A stretch of DNA of 64,000 nt, taken from assembly GCA_027946365.1 (NCBI GenBank), contig JAPEUQ010000014.1, forward strand, positions 1 to 64,000. The letters run 5' to 3'. The notes beneath the pieces were generated by a model. The model was given only the letters and a program-made list of their open reading frames with translations, ran no database searches and was not told the origin of the DNA. The position numbers and the translations under genes are program-made. How positions within the stretch are numbered: position 1 is the first letter of the stretch; every line of letters begins with the position of its first letter. This DNA comes from Kalmusia sp. IMI 367209. Its lineage: Eukaryota; Ascomycota; Dothideomycetes; Pleosporales; Didymosphaeriaceae. Shown here piece after piece: positions 58,201 through 64,000 of the stretch.

Positions 58201-60043
58201 GAGGACGCTGACGGTTACTTGAGGAGTTCGAATAGATTAATTGCTTCTGAAGGCAATCGCCTAAGATAGGCCCTCCCGATATTGCAGCTCGAGGAGATTG
58301 AATATCGGGTTGCTGTAACAGTCTACCCATTTCACGTTTTGGTCGATGACTAGTTGTGGGGCCTGGGCGTGCTGCATGGACCGCAGCCCAGTCAATTCGA
58401 GCTTCAGAGGCATAGCAGGGAGGGAGTATCAAAGTTGAAGGATCTTGTGACCTGTCACGCCGATTGACTTTTTGGGAATAATTTGTCTGCAGAGTGCCAT
58501 ATGAGCGACCGGGATAGTGCTTTGAAAATGTTGTTGTTATTTCGGCCCATGTGAGTTTCTTTACTTCTTTTAAGAATATTAGCAGATGGGCTTCCTTTTC
58601 AGAAAGACCCCCGTAAATTTTCGGTCCAGGTGGTGTATTAGCAGTCGTCGCAGCGCTACGCGACAAGGGTAAGCTGTTGACGGATTTAGTGACAGGAACA
58701 GAGTCATCTGCGATGTGTCCATCCGAGCCAGAGAAGACGCTATTACGGTCGTTCGAGTATGAAATCGAAGGACTTGCTGTATACGACATGACTGTCGCTT
58801 CAGGCAGCTGGGAATCTTGCCTCGTCTCAATGGGTGACGAATGGCCTGTTTGCGCATCTGGCCGTTCTCCAAAAGGGGAATTCTGCATTAAAAGCACAAT
58901 CTCTCTCGGAGGTGCTGGTAAAACCGGCATATCGTGCTGACTCATCAACTGTTCATTGAGGTGATTATTAGTTGCAGGATGAACCCTTTTCTCAGTGCGT
59001 GAATGAACGTTCCAGCAAGAGCCTGCTGATCTAATCCCTTCTTCAACCGGTGACCTATTGAGCGCGTGCCGTCGAGAGGCAATACTGTGGTCTCGCTCCA
59101 CTATCCTTTCATCTGCTGAACTCTGAGCAATAGCTAGCCCTTTTGGTGCAGAACCAGCCGCTCTTGGACCATTTGTGGAATCGGTGAACCTTTCCAGGTG
59201 CAATTGCCTGCGGCTTTCGGGGGCTCCCTCATCCTCTGCGAACGGCATACCAGGCCCCTTGGTCTTCAAGGCCATATTAAGAGACCGCACTGATGGCAGG
59301 CCATTTGCAGTGAGCTTTGCATTTTGACGTAAGCTCGCGGTGGTACTTGGGCGCATGACTGGAGGCGTGTGGCTGACATCTGGATGCACTGTACCTGCAT
59401 GACCACCTGCAACGGCTGGCATAGAAGTATCAGACGCGACTCTTAGCCCTTGGTCCACGAAAGCTTGCGCTTCTTCCCTCGTCGGGAACGCTTGCTGTTT
59501 GGCGCCTTTACAGCCTTTTATTTGCTCCAAAACAGTGTTCCAATCAGTGTATACGCCCGGAACATGCCCAACTTGAACTCCATAGAACTTAGGTTTTAGG
59601 GGCTTCGCGACAGGGCTCTTCTTCCGCAATAGCCCAGAACTCGACATCTTCCTCCTCTTCTCTGCCTGAAGAGTGGCAAAGTCATCTGCGCTTCTACCCG
59701 GCGGTGTGGCGAAGACGGGGACATAGTTCGTGCCGGTCGATACTTTATTGGGTGCTGCAGTATTGGAGCTCGATGCTATGCTATATGAACTTGCGGTCGG
59801 ATGCGCCGTGCTGGAAGGCTTCGACGTGGATGTGCTAGATCGACCGTGGGAGGATTGGGAACCAGGTATAGGTACAATCGGTCGCGGGGGTCGAGGGGTT
59901 GAGGAGGGATTGACGTGCGCAGTAGTGCCTGGTAAAGGTACAAGCACTTTGTTTTGCCGAGGTCTCGGTGACGCGACTATAGTATCGGGCTCGTCGTCAG
60001 AATCGAAGGTCAAGTCGACAGTCTCGCCGGCGCTGCTGCCCAT
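55229..60043 (-). CDS. Large viroplasmin-Myb-WD40-zinc-ribbon fusion protein
   Basis: Exons 56496-60043 and 55229-56447 (48-bp intron 56448-56495) give 1588 residues. Residues 8-20 (TVDLTFDSDDEPD) look like a SUMO-interaction motif. Residues 152-199 are a Cauli_VI/viroplasmin-type domain (FYGVQVGHVPGVYTDW), normally found on RNase H1. Residues 479-528 form a Myb/SANT-like helix-turn-helix (LSEKEAHLLIFLKEVKKLTW). Low-complexity linkers follow. The second half has WD40 repeats (for example SVAFSPNSRFMFSGGYDQCVSIWE and DDFLVAAGCTSGRAYVWDVR). The C-terminal part has four CxxC pairs (CSKC, CERC, CFRC, CGEC), a zinc ribbon. The combination suggests a nuclear chromatin or nucleic-acid adaptor; that role is inference. 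Both exons read without a stop and the splice joins two WD40 blades. Confidence 0.82.
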
Positions 60044-60500
60044 GATGAGTTATTGTTGGCACCGCAAGAATGACCAGGCGCGCGGTGAGCGAACCGTATG
60101 CACAAGCACATAAATTTGGAAAGACCAATGTGATATTGATAGAGAGAACTTACTGAGGCGCCATGGTCGGCGTTCACTCAGAACGCGTCCATGAAGCGCG
60201 TGAATAGTGCTGAAGTCGCGAAGCTACAGTGGTTGCAGGAGCGATGCTAGCGTTAGCTAGTACAGCAGGGGTGTAGGACAAGTGGGGCCGCAATTTTGAG
60301 TGGATCATCAGCTTCGGTTCTCCATAGCAAATGCACATAAGAAGATTCAATAGACAGTCAGAATTCAAGAATCTACTGATGGTGGGATGTACTGTAGCTA
60401 GGCGGTATCCCTCCCAAGCGGTGCATGGAAAGGCCACGAAGCATTACTTTATATTTACATTATCACACCTTACACGTACAAGTTTAAAAAGAAAAAACAA
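60044..60500. other. Intergenic, nothing recognisable
   Basis: Upstream of the large fusion gene and 3' flank of the permease. No motif or gene was seen. Confidence 0.45.
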
Positions 60501-62149
60501 TTACATCTTCTTCTCCTCACTCCCCACTTTATCCGCACTATCACTTTCCTCAACCGGCGGCTTGCCCTCCACATCCACCGGTCGCTCCACCCCAACCACT
60601 CCAAATTCCTCTCCGGGCGCAACGTCCTGTGGAACCGGTGGTCCCGTGAAGTCCTTCCTACCCCTTATGAAATACCAAATGATACTGATGCTCGCGAAAC
60701 CGGCAAACACCACACTCGCATAGTTCATGGTTGCAGCCTCTACTGGCAGACTGACCGGCATGCAGAACAGGACCACGGCGAGAACGATCCAGAACAACAT
60801 AGCGATATTGATCGCGTAGCCGAAACGTCCAAGACTGTAGCTTGAGTTTTTGACTGCGCGGCGTTTCCGCAAGACGGAGATTAGAATGGGCATGCCGTAC
60901 GAGGTGGAGAGGCAGATTGTAGCGACACCCGTGAACGAGTTGAAGGCGGCGGAGCTGCCAAAATAGATCAGGCCAAGAAGACAGTCGACGACCGTGGATA
61001 GGACGAGTGCCCATAGAGGAATGTCGAATCGCTTGTCCACCTTTTTCCAGAGCCTCGACCCTGGAATGGCGCCGTCGCGGGCAAAGGCGTACGTGCATCT
61101 CGATGCAGCCGTCAACGCGCCTGTCCCTGCGAAGAAGAGAATGCCTAGGATCAGGAACAAGAGCCCGAAACCTCCCGCTGCAGAGCCAGTCACGGTCTTG
61201 AAGAGTAGGCCGATGGGCTGTCCGTTGGCTACCTCGAGAAGCATCTTTACGTCAGGGAGAACGAAGAGGATAGGGATCAGATAGATGACACCTGTCACAC
61301 CAGCTGCAGCAACTGATAGGACAATGGCTCTGGGTACCTCACGTTCGGGGTTCTGCACTTCCTCGCACATAGCGGCCACCATGCCTTTGGGTGCTGTTAG
61401 CAACGATGTATGGTACAGTGCCAAAGTCCGAAGACAATTTTAGACGAATTTGTCCAAACTTCAGAGTTCACTTACCATAACCAGTCAAGGTGTACGCAGC
61501 TTGAAGAAGTCCCACGAAAAAAGCCCATCCGGAAGGCCTGTATACATCAGTAGGGCTTCTTTTCTCGATGAAACCGTGTTAAACTTACCACCCAGACGCC
61601 GAAGCATCATAGTGTCCAAACACAAATTCCCCACTCCGCTTCTGATCCGCCATACTCAGCAGCGTAATCAAAATGATGACCACACTTGCCGCCGTCCAAT
61701 AAATACAAATCTTGTTGATCAGATCCAAGTACTTGGCGCCGAAAATATTCACCAGCATGCACACCAGCATGACGGCCCAGAACATTAGAATCGTCTGCCA
61801 CTGGTTCGGCACAAAGTCTTCGTTCCACAAACTGATTGCTGACAGGATAAGTTGGCCACCAGAAAAGTTAATGGATAGGGTCACAGTCCAGTTTCCGACG
61901 AGCGTGAGCCAGCCGGTTACCCAGGATGCGACGGGTGCGTATTTGCGGGTGGAGAGCATTGCAGACCAGTAGTACACGCCTCCAGCGGTCGGATAGACGG
62001 CGCAGATTTCTGCGAGGGAGGCGGCGATGGAGAGCGAGATAAGGGAGACGAGGACCCAGCCCCAAAGAATCGTGACACTCTGGCCATCTGTCAAGGTGAT
62101 ATAGAGGGTTGTTGACAGGCCAAAGGGGACGGCCATGATGGCAAACGAT
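60501..62149 (-). CDS. APC-superfamily amino acid/choline-type permease, 5' end unresolved
   Basis: Three exons on the minus strand are supported (61589-62149, 61476-61537 and 60501-61393). The 62-base middle exon encodes PSGWAFFVGLLQAAYTLTGY. The readable part begins SFAIMAVPFGLSTTLY and has EICAVYPTAGGVYYWSAML, NIFGAKYLDLINKICIYW, PEREVPRAIVLSV and about eleven helices, as in fungal GABA/choline permeases (Uga4/Hnm1-like). The C-terminus is Glu/Pro-rich and ends EEKKM. An upstream exon encoding the cytosolic N-terminus (usually a LKR-type motif before this point) was not found; the acceptor at 62150 is good, but no donor with a sensible preceding frame was seen. Confidence 0.8.
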
Positions 62150-63594
62150 CTTTGGCATGTTAGTTTTCCGTACTGTTCCTTCACAGATGTCCTTTTACAA
62201 CAGCAATAGGACAAAAATTTAAGGACGCATCGTGAGCCGAGTTACCCCGGGTTACATGATATAAGAGCGAAAACGTCCTCAACTTTTGTCCATTGGCCGT
62301 ACAATGCCAAGCCAAAGGTTCAGACTGTCCGCAGAACTATCTGAACAAGTGCTGCATGAGGGTTGCGCAACCGGGATTGGACTCACAATCCCAAAACGCT
62401 CAGCATAGAAAGGTTTCTAGGCAGTTCCGATTGGTAACCCATCTTTGCGAGCTGCGCATCCGCGCCCGCATCCACCGACCCATGCCGATTCGTGATAGAC
62501 ATACTGCGCGTCATTCTGCTTCCTTCTCTTCTTCCCTTGTACAATGCGAAAGGAACTGTTGTAGGAGTCAGTAAAAGTCCATCCCTCTTCCGTTATCGTT
62601 CAAAAATTGCGGGGAAGCACGTGAACGATCAAACATAGCGTTGAGCTAGATCGTATCTCAGCTCGGTCTAGATCAGGAGGCAACCCACCGTTCGAAGATC
62701 AGATGTCAAGATCCGACCTCAATTCAGACGAACTCCTGCAGGTGTAGTCACACAGCAGCGACAGACAGTATATAAACGCGCTGCGCCGGCCATGATAAAG
62801 GATGCGGGCATTTTCGGTCATCAAAACAAGCCTCCCACGGCGCTGGCTGCCTTATCGACGATAGCGCGTCGTCGCAGCCTCGTGCGTCATGCAGGTTCAC
62901 GCCGTTGTCGCGTGCGCTATCAGATAAAGAAATGGTTATTATTCAAATGCGCATTATTCGAGCTAATAGAAAACGGAATAAATTACCAGATGCAATTAAT
63001 TGGTTCGTGGTGATGAATTATTAAGGGACATCTGAACGAACGGACTCGCGCAGAAGCAACTGAAAGAGGGTCGTCAAACGTAGACCCGATCTGGGTGAGC
63101 TCCGTGCGTATCTATTGTGATTCTCCTTATAATTGTGATCGCGCATCTTCTCGATTGTAGATAAGGGGAGGTGGTCGTCGAGTGAGACAGCAAAGCGCTA
63201 GCGTGTGCTATTTGAAACAAAACATCACCCGCTAAAGAAACGATTGTAGAGAACTGTCTATTAAGTCGCAGAACATTATATATCAAGTTTAAGCTGTCCA
63301 TTGTAGTTTGATCATACAGCAGCTGAAGCATTACTGTCGCCAAAATATAGAAGACACCCACACGCATGCAACGCAAAGGAAAAGAAGAAACGGGACCTAG
63401 AAACCACGCAACCTTTGCACATGGAAGCAGACGTTAATGGAAATGAGAGCAAACATCCAAAACATGTCCCCCTAAACTTTCACGGAGACGCCTACAGACC
63501 TTTGTTCGTGGGACACATGAGTGTTGGCGTGAGTTGGTATCCATCATTGGCACCTCGAGCTGTCAAAGATGGAGGTGGGGACCGCGAAATGGTT
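62150..63594. other. Intergenic; may hide the permease first exon
   Basis: The missing first exon of the permease should lie in the left part. The rest holds only short frames. The plus-strand 108-codon frame at 63415-63741 is antisense to the Rab gene and has no domain. Confidence 0.4.
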
Positions 63595-64000
63595 CTAGCA
63601 ACAGCCTTTCTTCACTTCTGTATCCGCGGACTTGCTAATCTCAAGGGGTTTACGGTTGCCATCGAGGACATTCTGGCTCCCCTCTCCTTGATCAAGGGCC
63701 TTGCTAGAAACAATGCGGTAGATCTCTGCAATCCTTGTTAGCCACTTCCGTTCTTGGGATTTACACGTTATCGCATACCTGTGAGGATGTTCTGGAAGGC
63801 CAACTCGACGTTGCTTGCGTCCAAGGCGGAGGTTTCAATGAAAGAGAGGTTATTTTCACCTAGAAACGACATTGTCAGTGTCTTTCCTGTACTTTGATTC
63901 AGGTGGAAGGTTTGGCACGCACTTGCAAACTGTTTGGCCTCCTCCGTGGGCACGGCCCGCAGATGCCTCAAATCGCTCTTGTTACCGACTAGCATGATGA
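63595..64000 (-). CDS. Rab11/Ypt31-type small GTPase, 3' part only
   Basis: The gene runs off the right edge. Minus-strand exons visible are 63923-64000 and beyond, 63779-63859 and 63595-63725, with introns of 63 and 53 bp. The readable part starts at the G4 motif in [12 protein letters not shown], continues [19 protein letters not shown] and the G5 motif ETSALDASN, then [17 protein letters not shown], and ends KKGCC, a double-cysteine prenylation site. [14 protein letters not shown] and the C-terminal pattern are characteristic of Rab11/Ypt31/Ypt3, which drives trafficking from the trans-Golgi and recycling compartments to the growing tip. Confidence 0.9.

Noticed and set aside
1..64000. CRISPR arrays, bacterial operons or phage-type systems
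   Set aside because: No regularly spaced repeats of that kind. Introns and gene content are fungal throughout.

Overview
The window is nuclear DNA of a filamentous ascomycete. Genes carry short GT-AG introns (mostly 41-75 bp), and the gene set fits a fungus: ATG8, HEM13, an ADP/ATP carrier, PFK-2/FBPase-2, a Rab11-type GTPase, an AA9 LPMO and a PL1 pectate lyase. The first ~9.8 kb is extremely AT-rich, full of stop codons, and ends abruptly in normal GC DNA. This two-compartment layout, with RIP-type (C-to-T / G-to-A) decay of transposons, is typical of Dothideomycetes such as Pleosporales. The secreted plant-polymer-degrading enzymes suggest a plant-associated lifestyle. The species cannot be fixed from the sequence.

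Layout. 1-9.8 kb: RIP-degraded repeats with a recognisable hAT transposase relic (about 7.5-9.2 kb, + strand), a second unidentified coding relic (5.4-6.5 kb), a 33-bp tandem repeat and, exactly on the compartment border, a 105-bp foldback. 10-20 kb: secreted aspartic protease, small secreted protein, aldehyde dehydrogenase, small membrane protein. 20-31 kb: M1 aminopeptidase (two apparent frameshifts), NCE101-like microprotein, ATG8, coproporphyrinogen oxidase, secreted SnoaL-like protein and a tandem retropepsin-like protein. 31-39 kb: broken DUF6594 gene, AA9 LPMO, a divergent pair of membrane proteins (one with a ~38-residue repeat) and a broken RNase H1 gene. 39-54 kb: DUF202 protein, PFK-2/FBPase-2, a disrupted Cys-rich membrane protein, MFS transporter, pectate lyase, a disrupted Pro-rich protein and ADP/ATP carrier. 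55-64 kb: a 1588-residue viroplasmin/Myb/WD40/zinc-ribbon fusion, an APC permease and the 3' part of a Rab11-type GTPase.

The genes do not form one pathway; this is ordinary mixed fungal gene order. The most distinctive items are the viroplasmin-Myb-WD40 fusion, which shares its viroplasmin-type module with the RNase H1 relic 20 kb away, the 38-residue repeat membrane protein with its divergent neighbour, and the tandem retropepsin. Several genes between 20 and 52 kb carry frameshifts or stops, often at homopolymers or CT repeats. Either the assembly has indel errors or this lineage has accumulated real slippage mutations. Exon structures were worked out by eye from splice signals and frame continuity.
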